Notes under the pieces: generated by a model
Told to the model about the DNA's origin: nothing
The model's database searches: none
Seen by the model: the letters and a program-made list of their open reading frames with translations, nothing else
In this document: positions 45,401 to 56,700 of the stretch, one piece after another
How the letters are laid out: the number at the start of each line of letters is the position of its first letter
Numbering within the stretch: position 1 is the first letter of the stretch
Program-made: the position numbers and the translations under genes
From: Trachythela sp. YZ-2020
Lineage: Eukaryota > Cnidaria > Anthozoa > Malacalcyonacea > Clavulariidae
Direction of reading: 5' to 3'
Assembly: GCA_016169945.1 (NCBI GenBank)
Contig: JADLSH010000355.1
Coordinates: forward strand, 3,405,501-3,469,500
Length of the DNA stretch: 64,000 nt

Positions 45401-46473
45401 AGGACTGGAAGCCAGCGATGAAGTTGTGTTCCTCATTAGTAATCGTAAAACGGCCAAGTGGGATTTTGCTCGTCTTACACAGGCTATTCTGGATGTCTTG
45501 CCACTTCGTCAAAAGGAAAGTCTAACGTTGTCCTTAGACTTGATGACAACCCTCTCCAAGGATATCTTGATACGAAAAGCCGAAATCCTTCGAGGTAGTT
45601 ATAAAGTAGCACTTAATTGTACGTCAATTAAAAATATTGATATTGAGTCGCAGATCTTTTAATCTGCGAGCCGTATCTCGAACAAGCTATATCAATATTT
45701 ATCGCGAAAGAAGTGGAAACTAGAGAATAGAAATCTGGCTTTCCCAACACCGTTTTTACAGCTTCTTTTAAAAGACAAAATTAGTTATTTGTAGATAAAA
45801 TTAGCTTTTGTGGTATCAAAAATTCGTACGCGTCCAAGTACGTATACATAAACAGGTATTTGTCGGCGCAACGTTTCTATTTATTTACAAACCAAACATT
45901 TTTTAACTTAGAAAAGCGCATAAATAATCACGCGCTCGCTTGCTTCCCTCTGTTCAGGATCAAGATGTCATACCGACAGAGAGGGCAGTGCGAGGAAAGC
46001 AGAATTGTTTTCACCTAATCGCAAATACACTTCAATTCGTTTCAGGTCGAATTTGGATGGTCGCAGCCGCTTCAGGCGCCGGTGCGGTAGTTCCAGTGCC
46101 TGGGGTATCTATAGCACTTGACCTCGCCCTTTTAACAAGAGAAGTAAATTTCTACAAATCTCAGCTTGGTCTGCCGGAGGAAAACTCTTACGAGTTCAAA
46201 AGAATGACTCCAGAAAACCAGAAAAAAGTTCACCAGTTTTGTCTCACAAGCGCGGTGCAACTTGGAAATCTTGTTGCAGCTTACGGTGCTAGTTCCGCAG
46301 TTGAAGAATTTACTCGATACATTCCGTTCGTAGGCTCTGTCATTGCTGGAGGCATTTCGTTCTCTTCTACTTATTATTTCCTGCGTTGCTGCCTGAACGA
46401 CATGGAAAAAACAGCGTTGGAATTTCTGGAGGAAATGACCACAAAAGTTGCGGAAGATATGGACTTAGACTAG
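42493..46473 (+). CDS. IRG-D: immunity-related GTPase, intact
   Basis: Exons 42493-42800, 44011-44129, 45142-45594 and 46046-46473 sum to 1308 bases, or 435 residues plus stop. Residues 1-55 are Ser/Asp-rich with MSxSSS-type repeats. G1 is GDSGVGKS (88-95), G3 is DLPGIG (138-143), G4 is TKID (196-199) and FLISN is at 239-243. A hydrophobic stretch follows RIW (about 295-323), then the helical domain with EEFTRYIPFVGSVIAGGISFS. Length (400-440 aa) and motif order fit the IRG family. The N-terminus starts MSSS and has no MG myristoylation motif. It is the cleanest copy in the array and lies between CC-B and CC-C in the same orientation. Role in defence is inferred from vertebrate IRGs only. Confidence 0.93.
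43555..43945 (+). mobile_element. LINE reverse transcriptase relic, IRG-D intron 1
   Basis: Motif A is FLVLDLSKAFDTINHR, then KWFE, then SPSQRSILGPLLFLLY (motif B region). A shifted frame gives FADCANILYS (motif C, FADD box). Stops and frameshifts show it is dead. The same fragment in IRG-C and IRG-E places the insertion before array growth. Confidence 0.8.
44815..45045. repeat. GAT/GGT microsatellite, intron 2 of IRG-D
   Basis: GATGATGGTGTGATG, GGTGGTGATGTTATG and similar units just before exon 3, in the position shared with IRG-A, B and C. Confidence 0.85.
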
Positions 46474-47860
46474 TGTCACTTAGACTGAGAACCTTTATTT
46501 TTACTCTTTTTACTTACTTATGAATATTAATGAAAATTAAGACTCTAGCTTAAATCAAATAAGACTATAGAAACCACATATGTATTGGTCATGCAGGTAG
46601 TTCCAGTCTATTTTTAGAAAATGGCGTCATACTTGTCACACTGTGAAAGAGGTTGGTGAAACACGAGCAGGATTCGTTTGCAACACGAAACAATTAAATT
46701 TGTAGTGAATTTAAGTTCAAACTTTAAAACAAAGTAATTCAAGTTTCTCATATCTGTATCCTATTTGGTCTTGTTCGGTATTAAGCACAATTTTCAAAAC
46801 GAGTGATCAGTGATTTTCGAAAGTTTGCCACATCGTTTTTGGATTTCGCTTTTCTCTTTTTGCGTCGTCGCTACCGCATTTTGAAAAAAAGTTGGTGTGA
46901 TTCGCCGCTATTTGTAATTGAAGGCAATTCTAACGCTTCACTAAGTATGAAACAGCAGTCACGTTCCTGATGATCAATGATAGAGTCCTGTCTCAATCAA
47001 TGGTAAGTTAAATAAGTTAGGTAAGTAAGCTCCCTCAAGCCAGGTTTAGGCTGAGTGAAAAGTTGCATTCAATATATTAACCGGGGCAAGTGGGGCTGGA
47101 TATAAGCCTCTCTGTAGTCAGTCTTCGCGAAATATTGGGGATGTGAATTAGCATTTTTTGTCCATTTTTTGCTGCAAATTTAAGTTCCCACTAATCTCAC
47201 ACACATTTCTTGGTTTACATTTTCATGCAAATTTGCTCAATTAAAAGGATTACAGGTTTTCATGGTTAAAAACTAATTTTTAAATAGGCCATTAAAAGCA
47301 ACTGCATGCGTTCAGCATTCGCACATAAAGGACAGGGGCGACCACTCCAAGTTCATCCCCATATTTGCTGCTACATGACGTACATGCTTCGAACTTGAAT
47401 ATTTTTGTTTTTTCTATTTTTCAAGTTTTTTTCACGAAACATTTGCTTTTTTGCCAGTTTTTGCAAAATATAATAGCGTAAAAAGATATACGAGCATATT
47501 AGAAAGGTTCAAACCATTGAAAAACAGACTGAAAGAAGATAAAAAACCTTCAAAAGGTGAGTAAAAACATAAATTTTTAGATAAAACTAAGACGGTATTT
47601 TACTATTTTAACAAACTAAATAATTATGTTTTTTAATAATATACTATGCCTATATGGTGTTTTCAACAAGAAAACTAAAATTAAATACGAAGTATGAACT
47701 GTTTTAACTTTCAAACGTATCTCTTTATATCCTTTGAAGTTTACCTTGATACTTTTGTTGTGTTTTCAATGAGTTTCTCCATTTCTTTGCCGGTTTTGTT
47801 TCGAAAACAATCGAACGATTACACCGCATTCTTTGGAAAGTTGAAAATGCTTGTATTATA
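46474..47860. other. IRG-D 3' flank and CC-C upstream region
   Basis: Same spacer as in the earlier units. The possible CC noncoding exon ends at 47556 (CTTCAAAAG|GTGAGT). No gene seen. Confidence 0.55.
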
Positions 47861-48092
47861 AGTGGGGGCAGTGTTACCACTCCGAAATTTCACCAAACCC
47901 CAGATTCGACCAAAAAGATGAAAAAATACGCCAGATTTCATAAAAAATACCCCAGGTCAAACAAACAAGCTGGATGTGGTCTGATTAGGGACGCGTAGGC
48001 TACTGAAGAGCTTGAAAATGATACTTTCGGCCACTGCAGTCCACGAAATACCGTAAACATTATATTAATGATGAATATTTAATAATTTTATG

Positions 48093-48703
48093 ATCCAGGC
48101 CCTCTCTCCTCCGCAGAGGCTTACATGAAGTTTCTAGTGAGGGAAAAGTGAGCGTGCAGGGAGTGATGGGAAGAGCGAAATAAAAGTAGCCTCTGCCAGT
48201 TGTAATAAATATGGCGGTTCGATATCAACCTTCGAGGGTGTTATGAGATGTTTTCCACTTTCCTTTTCAGGCGTACTTGACTCTCCTGGAGTGAATCCAA
48301 CATTAATATCTTCTTCTGTCAATTTGCACCGAAAAATAGCGAGAAATTGCAAATGAATATGGATATGTTGACTGAATACACTCATCTAATTATATTAAAT
48401 ATCCTCTAAATTGCAAAATTTCTTTATAAAAATTACTCCACTGACCTTCGATACCCAGATTATGAAGATTTATTTCAATTTCTACCACATTTCCGTCCAT
48501 TTCAGGTTTAAAAAGATGTCAAAGCAGTCAAACAAAAGGTTTGGTTCGAAAACCATTGCATTTTTTGCATTATCTGGCAGAGCCTTCTTTTCTTCATTTC
48601 AATCTTCCCATCACTCCCCGCGCGCTCACTTTTATTCAGGAAACTTCATGTAAGTTATTTGTAAATACTTAAGGAGGCTCTGCGGAGGAGAGAGATCCAG
48701 GCC
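48093..48703. mobile_element. Nested Mutator-like 593-bp MITE (9-bp target duplication)
   Basis: The body is 48102-48694. It starts CTCTCTCCTCCGCAGAG and ends in its perfect inverse. ATCCAGGCC flanks it at 48093-48101 and 48695-48703. Weaker inverted similarity extends about 120 bases inward on each side (ACATGAAGTTTC, GTGAGCG, GAGTGATGGGAAGA). A 9-bp duplication is typical of Mutator-like elements. The two ORFs inside are not supported as genes. Confidence 0.9.
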
Positions 48704-48768
48704 GGCATCTAATTAACGCGATGTATATATATTGTCAAATCATATATGGTCAAATCGAATCGATTAAC

Positions 48769-49454
48769 ATGGCGATCAGTGTGACCAGATTTTTTCAGGA
48801 CCAATTACTAAAAATGCCTGCGGAAAATTATTAAATCCAGAAAAAAATTACTAAAAGTTGCACACTTCCCAAAACAGCTCATAATTAAATCGGTTTTGCA
48901 TTAAACTACCATAATGCTTAGCGAGTATAATGAGTATAAATATTATTCATATTGCTCCTATAATTTATTAACCCAGGATTTGAGGCTTTGGGCCAGGGGC
49001 GGTGGAGGCTGCAGAGCTGGGACCTTTGCCCCACCCCCAATACCCAAACCGCTCCACCGCCCCTGCTTTGGACAAAATAGAAAGCATTGTTGCAGAAACA
49101 TTTGAGAATTTCTGTTTGACAAATTTCACGTCGTTTGCCCTGTCCAGGCGCAGGCCTCAGGAGTTGTGACAGGCACCAGCGGGCTGAGTTGCCGTACCTG
49201 CCCGAACTGCCTCCCGCCTGTGCCTAAATAGCATTGACGACGAGGACACTATTTTCTCTCAAAATGTGACAGTGTTCATACAAAACAATTGGTAAAATTT
49301 GAGAAATTCATCTTTTATCTAATATATTACCAACAGATTACTAAATTTCCCAAAAAATTACCAAAAAATTACTAAAAATATTTAATTACTAAAAAAGTCC
49401 CAAAAATTACCAAAAGTAATTAAAATTACCAAATCTGGTCACACTGATGGCGAT
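48769..49454. mobile_element. Nested hAT-like 670-bp MITE (8-bp target duplication)
   Basis: The body is 48777-49446, starting CAGTGTGACCAGATTT and ending AAATCTGGTCACACTG. The 8-bp duplication ATGGCGAT lies at 48769-48776 and 49447-49454. The inner sequence has many ATTACTAAAA/ATTACCAAAA repeats near the right end. It contains no transposase. Confidence 0.92.
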
Positions 49455-49894
49455 TGATGAATTGATAATATATTTTGTGCCCTTTGTACTTTGCCACCCA
49501 TGCACATTGCACATGCATTGCGATATTTGCGACGAAAACATGTGCAAAAAATGTCCACGTGCACCACGGTGCATGTACAGCACGTGCTGAACTAATACTT
49601 AGCCTGCCTGCCTAACTTGGATTTTGAACTTGCGGGTTTTATTTAGTAGGTTTACTATAATTATATTCCTAATTAGCTCTAAAGAGATTGTTTTCGTGAC
49701 CTTATACGGTAAGGATATCCATATTTAGACAGGTTTTAAACAAAGTCGTGTGCGTTTTCGAAACCAGGAATTTCACTTGGGTTTTCGGGCAAAATTACCC
49801 CAGACTTTTGAACCAAAACCCCAAAACCCCAGAAAATTGTCAAAAACCCCAGATCTAGCGGAAAAACCCCATGGCTGGCAACACTGAGTGGGGG

Positions 49895-50733
49895 AAGGAG
49901 GGGGTGGGGAAAGGAGGGGGTGGGGGGAAGGATGGGGCACCTCAATAACATAAAATATAGATTTTTTGCCTCTATAACACTAATTAATGATATAATATAA
50001 CATGCACTAAAAAGTCATAATTTACAGCTTGGCATTAAATAAAATCTTAACTCCGTTGCAAGATTAAATAATAAAAGTAATTAAATTTTCAGCTCTTTGA
50101 ACACTTAACACTTTCGAAAAAGAGAAAATAGTAACCAACAGTAAGAATCTCATGGACTTTCTAGGCCATAGCAGTGAGCCGAGCATAGCAAGAGCCCGGT
50201 GAAAGGCATAAAGTATTAAAGATCAAGCCATATCATCAGTAAATCGCTTCAGTTTCTACATTTCATGACATGAACCTTATGTTTAGTAGTATCAGTTTTT
50301 GCATGAAATTCCTGGCAATCGGTCCTTAAATTTCATATTTACACCATAAATAGTCCTTAAAATGTCCTTCAAACACTCATTAATTGCAAATCATGTCAAC
50401 CATAATAATTAATATGTCACGTGAAGTGGCTTTATACCTGATAAAACTCATCTTCATTAGTATTCTTTATATAAAGCTCATACTAATTAGTATTCTTTAA
50501 AGAATAATAATGAGAGAATATAAAGAATGAGACGTTTTTGAAGCAGTTTAATAAACTCGCAGTACGTGTTTTATTAGGTCTAATATATACCACTCGTGGT
50601 TTATACCTACTAAAACACTGTCTCCTGCTCGTTTATTAAACAGTACCGTTAAAATCTGTATTCAAATAAAGGCAAGAACCGTATTTATTCATTCTTGGGA
50701 ATGGTGGACAGTCATTCTACACTTGAGGAAAAC
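49895..50733. other. CC-C upstream region with a small inverted-repeat insertion
   Basis: G-rich tract GGGGGTGGGG (about 49908-49935), then spacer shared with CC-B. About 320 bases between roughly 50350 and 50670 have no counterpart in CC-A or CC-B. This stretch contains an inverted repeat, GTTTAATAAAC ... GTTTATTAAAC (50546-50641), probably a MITE. No coding sequence. Confidence 0.55.
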
Positions 50734-53700
50734 ATGTCTAAAGAAATCTCATCAACTTCTGACCACACCGAACCACATACAGACGATGAAAACAGTTCTA
50801 ACAATGCATTAAATCACAAGACAGATGAGAGAGCTGCATCACAGACTTTGGAAACAGAAACCATTGACAAAACTCCTATCTCATCGGCTATTACTTTCAA
50901 TGAATTACATCAAAATGAGAACGAAAATGTCGTGGTAAATGAAAGTATTGAGACCACAGAACCGACACAAGGTTTTAACGAGACTGAATGTGTAAAATTT
51001 GCTGAAAAGTTGTATAAGGTATATTTTGCTTACATCCATAAATATACATTTTCAAAAGCGTACATGAGAAAGTACGCTTTTTCTACCCCCTCTCAGAGTG
51101 TACTCTTTAATGAAGAATCCAGAACTTTGCCAGGACTGATGATGATGGCTCTATAGGTCAACATTTTAACAAGGGCACGATTTCACGGCTTGAGAAAATT
51201 TGATAAGTATAGATGACCCCTTAATAGTTTCTAAAATCTATTCTTCTCATAATAGTAAAATATACTAGGACATCCGAAGGGGAGTGGGGTGGCTCAGTGG
51301 ATGAACGACCCAATGTTACTTAGTGGTAGAATTTCGTTGTTTAATAAATAAATAAAATAGAATTAAGTTAACTAGTTAAACCGGTTTTGCTTTCACTTTT
51401 CTAGATCGTCGAAGAACTGCGCATTGGAAGGGTAATATGACGACCATAAACGTTTCAACTGATTAGAAAATATAGATTGTTTTTCTAGGATATTATATTC
51501 TATAATGTCTTAATGATACATGAAAAAGAAAACGCAGTGCGCGGGTCTTTTGTAGTAGCATTGTTTTTCATTCTGCATGCATGGATACATTATTCCAGGG
51601 GTGGATTTACTGGGGGTGGGGTGCAGGAGGGGTGCCAATTCCCACATCAAATCAAAATTTTGAATTTGACAAGGCATTTATCAAACAAACATAAGATATC
51701 GGGCCGTTGATGGGCCTTTTTGACCATCTAGGCACTCTTATTTTTCAAAAATGCTCTGACAACATGACCTCCTCAGCGGGTTGCTCAGTGATGATTCACC
51801 CTGCCTCGGATGCCGGCCACACCCTGCTCCATGACAAGCGTCCGCGTATTTCTTGTAAATAGCAATTAGTGCAATAGTAATCATAGTTTATTTGTAGTTT
51901 TATAGAGTTTCTTTTGTAAATATAAAGGTTTGGTTTAGGAACGGCCCCTTGGAAAACAGCTTGTTAAAGATCAAGCTGGATCCACTCCGCATTATTCACG
52001 AAGGAATATCTAGGTTGTGCATAATACATAAAAGATCAAACAAAAGATAACACAAAACAAAACTTTTTATTCATTACTAGGTAAGCGATAAAGAAAACGA
52101 GCTACGAATACAGAAGTTGATGTCGGAGAAAAATGATTTGGAGAGAATAAAGGTAAGTGAAAATCTGGCTAACAGCCCATGAACATCTCCTGTGAAGCCC
52201 GTTTGTGTGAGTGAGGTATAAAAAATAATGGAATTATTCGTTTTCTGAAGGACGATGAAGCATTAAAGAAACAGGAACTGATTCAAAAGCACAGTATGCA
52301 ACAAGATGAGACAAGAAAACAGGTTGCAAAACTTAACTTACTGTATTTATACTGGATAGCTCTATCAGTTCTAAACTGTTCTCCATAGAGGTGCAGTAAG
52401 AGCATCTTTACTGGTCCAGTGTTACTACAGGCGGAAACCTTAACTAAACTAAGTTTATTCACACTAGATAGCTATATCAGTTCTGTGTAAACTGCTCTTC
52501 CTAGCAGGTCTAGGTCTAGACGTTCAGTAAGGACATATAGGATAATCCACATACATGGATATTGTCATACAAACAAACCTATCTTACGACAGCAATATTT
52601 TTGCTACTGATAAAAAATTCTGTCTCAGGAGCCAGTTGTACGAAGCACTATAAATATACACATAACTATCCTACAGTATGGTAGCTAAAAATGTCAAGTT
52701 TGTTTGGCCGTTTAGTAAATGTAATTAGACTTTCTCCGTTCACCGCTATGAGCTTACCAAACAGAGAAGCAAAATGGAATTCGTACAACCGGCCCTAGAT
52801 GAATTTACCTCAGTGGTCATAGAGGCCATTACAACATCTTCAGTCATCTTCCACCATCGCAGTTAACTTTCACCGGCACTCTTATATTGATAAAGCTTTT
52901 TTCTTATTTAGATGGCGTTTTTTCTTCCATTCTCTATATTACGTATCGTGTAGCTTGCATGATCTTGATAACCGAATTGGGCTTAGTCCAGATCTTCTGT
53001 TAGATTGACAATTTTTTCTTACCAATTTTCATAGTTTGATGATAAGCTTCGTTCTTTCCAAGAAGACAAGGTAAATACGCCTTTTATGATAGTTAATACA
53101 ATTTCATCGGTATTCCTGAAAACAATGAAAAACTTCAAATTTAGCCCTACTATCATCCAACGTAAATATTATATATTTTACTCTAAATCATACAATAGTG
53201 AACATACAAGTTAGTTTCATAAGTCATGGGGAAAGTGCATGGTACTTAAAACAATCTTTGTTAACCCTTTCACTGGTATCAAATGGAAATGGAAAATTCA
53301 TATATTTTATTCCGGCTAATACCAGATAATTTGACTTGTTAGAGTGAAAGTCATTGGTAGATAAACTACTGGATGCATCTTTGCATTAATTGTCTTTTTG
53401 TTCTGTCAAGACTAAACACACGTTGGAGAGACAAAGTGGAGAGCAGGAGATTAAAGCTTTAAAAGATGAGATCAGATCTTTACACGTAAGTCGAGTAAAT
53501 GTGAATGGAATTCACGACCGTGTGTGTGTGCGCCCTATCAAGTAATATATCATATACGAGAGGAATTTATTATAGTGATTTGAAACACCGAAAAGTGTGT
53601 TGAAAAACAAGGCGCTAGCTGATTTTTTAACATACTTTGAGGTGTAATAAACGACTTCGAGTGTATGATATAGCTTCTCAAACAAACCAGTATTTAAAGA

Positions 53701-56700
53701 GAAATTCAACGCAAAAGTTGAGTTAATTTATGGGTGTTTATTACCGTGGTATCAAGACAACGATAAGTTGGTGATTTCCTTTGTGTTTTGCTCATGAGTT
53801 ATTAATAAGTTTGAGAACGTAGTTTATACAACTATCAATGTACTTCTATATTAATCAGATCAACAAGTACAGCATGGAGAAGATGATTAAAGACCAGGTA
53901 TATATTACACGTGTTGGTGCATACATGCACGCCCCAAACTTAGGAACAAAAAAAGGCATGACCAGTTTGATCTTGAATGTTACCAATTTTCTCAGGGCAT
54001 CAAGGCCAGTATACAAGACATAAAGGCCAGTACACATAGGGCATAAAGGCTAGTTTTAAACTTTCATTCAGTTGTTTTAAAAGAATACATGTATAGTAGT
54101 ATACCGTTATAGTTTCCATGAAAACAAGAAAGTTATAATCAGTAAAGACTTGTGTTCATAAACTAAAAATGCGTTGCACGCTTTTCAAAAAGAGCAGAAA
54201 AAATATTCTACAAGTTACTTCACCGTTTTGTATTTGTATTTTTCACTTTAGTTTCTAAGATACAGTTGGTCAAAATCTCTTGCTACAAATTTAGTTGTCA
54301 ATTTTACTAAGTACTGAGGTTGAGGCATGCAAGTCTAGCTGCCACCAAACTGAACTAAATAGAAGGCTCATATTCTTCTGACATTTTAAGGAACGCCAGA
54401 TGCAGAACCATGAAATATCAAATACAAACTATCTAACTCAGCTGGCAAAGGTCGAGAACCAATGTAAAGATATCTTCAAACAATGTTCACATGTTCTAGC
54501 AACCGTGGATAAAGTGGAGGCAAATAGTAAGGGGCTGCTTACACGCTCTCGCTTTAATTCCAAAGTGTGAAAATTTGCTTGGACCATAAATAAAGCCTTT
54601 AGTTTTAAATGCTGCAAACTATATTTTATCTCTAGTAAACTCATCAACGAAACTAAACAAGAAACTGGGCTTTATGAATGAGCATCAGAAATGTATCTTC
54701 CTAACATACAAAGAGAAATATGAGAAAACCAAACAAGATTTGATCAGCTTGCAGGCTGGTAAAGTTTTATCTTCACCTGAGGGAGAAAACAGCAACAATA
54801 CTAAAGAATCAATAGTTCATGTGGAAGACGAGCTGAGAATGGTATATGAAATCTTGGAATTATGGTTACAGCATAGGCAGGGATTTAAACCACAATTCAG
54901 AATTGCCCATTAGGGGTGAAAAGTTAGAGATGCAAATTGACAAACTCCTGAACCTCCCAAACTATCCTGAAATGACGTAACAAAGATTAGGGTTTGGATT
55001 AGAGTTACTAGCTAGGATAAAGGGTAGAGTTAGGATTAGGGTTAAGATCAGAATTAGGATTCCATTTAGGATAAGGGTTAGGATTAGAGTTAGGATTACA
55101 CTTAATCGAAGTGCGCTTGAAGTCAAAACCGGACACTGCATTGTCAATATAGAGTTAAAACTAACTTATTATAACTTATTATATTTGTAATATATTCTAA
55201 GCAAAAAGAACTTTGTCAGCAAGTACAAGTGCAACTGAACGATTCTAGACAAGAGATTCAAGTAAGGAATTGAACGGAATAATCTATTTTTAGACAGAAA
55301 ACTCTACAGTACTCGCGACAGAGGTCCAGGAAAGGGCACCTCTTTATTAGTCTACTGTGGTGTTTGGTATAGAGCAAAACAGGAATCACTCTTTTTTACA
55401 TGCAAGATGAAATTGTAATCAGAAAACAGCATATTGCAGGAATCGAACAGCAGTCACAGAGATAAAGGAAGGTACACTAATGATGCACTTTGCCACCAAC
55501 AATCCATGTTTTGAAGATAGATCTTTGGTTTATATTTACCACGCTAACAGTCGTATGTAAATTAAGTTGGTATCGAGATATCGACTGAGTGAATGATATA
55601 CCCTCAGAGTTGGCTTATTAGCCCGGTGTCGAATAAAGGATAATTGATTTTTGCAAGCAAACAACCTGCCTTTTCTGCCTTTTTTTCCAGGAACTGCTTA
55701 GAAGTCTTGACAATGCACACTCGCTATTGTCCAAACATGTTGAGACCAACAACAAGTATGCTGAGAGTGAAATACTGCTGCATTTGGAACTCGATGACTT
55801 GAGAACAGAGTGTGAGAAATACAAAGATGAACTGAAAGCTGAGAAGAATTCTGTACAGGAAAAAGTTGGGCAGATTCAGGAGTTCAAGAACACAATAGAT
55901 GAAAAGGTATTGGAAAAAGAGATGGTAATGAAGTGAACTGATGTAGATAGCTCTGAACGGTTCTAAAATGTTCTCCATAGAGGTCCAGTACAACAGAAGC
56001 GAAACGCTGTACTCGGATTAAAACCTGCGATGTTTGGCAGAGTCGTTCCTGCTTATTGCAATATTCAACTTTGCGTTTACTCCACTATAGGAAAAGCAGG
56101 TGAGCGTGCAGATAGAACAACTACAAAAACAAAACGAAACACTGGCTAAAAAGAAAAAGTCCTTGGAAGAACTGAACACAACTTGGTCACAAAAGATTGT
56201 CGAGCAGACAGACGAAATTGAATCGATGAAGAAAAAGATGACCGAAGTGGAAACATCGATGGAAGAAACAAGGAAAAAAATGGACGTGAAGAGCAGTGAA
56301 GTGGAAACACTTGAGGAAAAGATAAAAACGGAGGTTATAGTATAACATAATATCAAACTTATTGATAATTCAGGAAAAAAATGAACACCGATATCCGAGG
56401 GAGAAATCGCCTGTAAACTGTAACCACACACGCGTACTTGTCTGATTGAAATGAAGTCGCAGACAACTGCGTATTTCAGGAATCGAACCCAGGTCACAGA
56501 GATGAAAGACACATGCACTAACCACTGACACGAAACTAACTGCTCATACAAATGCATAATGCAGGAATCGAACCCTTGTACGCTTGTTGCAGAGGTGAAA
56601 GGCAAATGGCACCAGCACAAGTAAAAAAATCAACTGCCTAATCCATAATATGTTATCAAACCTCTAGGGTAGCCGCTACGAAAATCTTCTCCAAAATGCC

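Larger units (their letters stand above)
47861..49894. mobile_element. 2.0-kb hAT-like element carrying two nested insertions
   Basis: The element is 47869-49886, with ends CAGTGTTACCA and TGGCAACACTG (inverted CAGTGTTGCCA), and AGTGGGGG at 47861-47868 and 49887-49894. An 8-bp duplication and CAGTG-type ends are hAT features. The previous unit shows the empty site near 31840. CCCCAG motifs recur at both ends. No transposase remains, so it is non-autonomous. A Mutator-like element and a second hAT-like MITE are nested within it. Confidence 0.85.

Noticed and set aside
47869..49886. Outer hAT element as an autonomous transposon
   Set aside because: No transposase frame is present; the interior is mostly nested MITEs and AT-rich repeats.
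56018..56620. 200-aa minus-strand ORF
   Set aside because: Antisense of a coiled-coil exon and SINEs; no recognisable domain and no open counterpart in CC-B.
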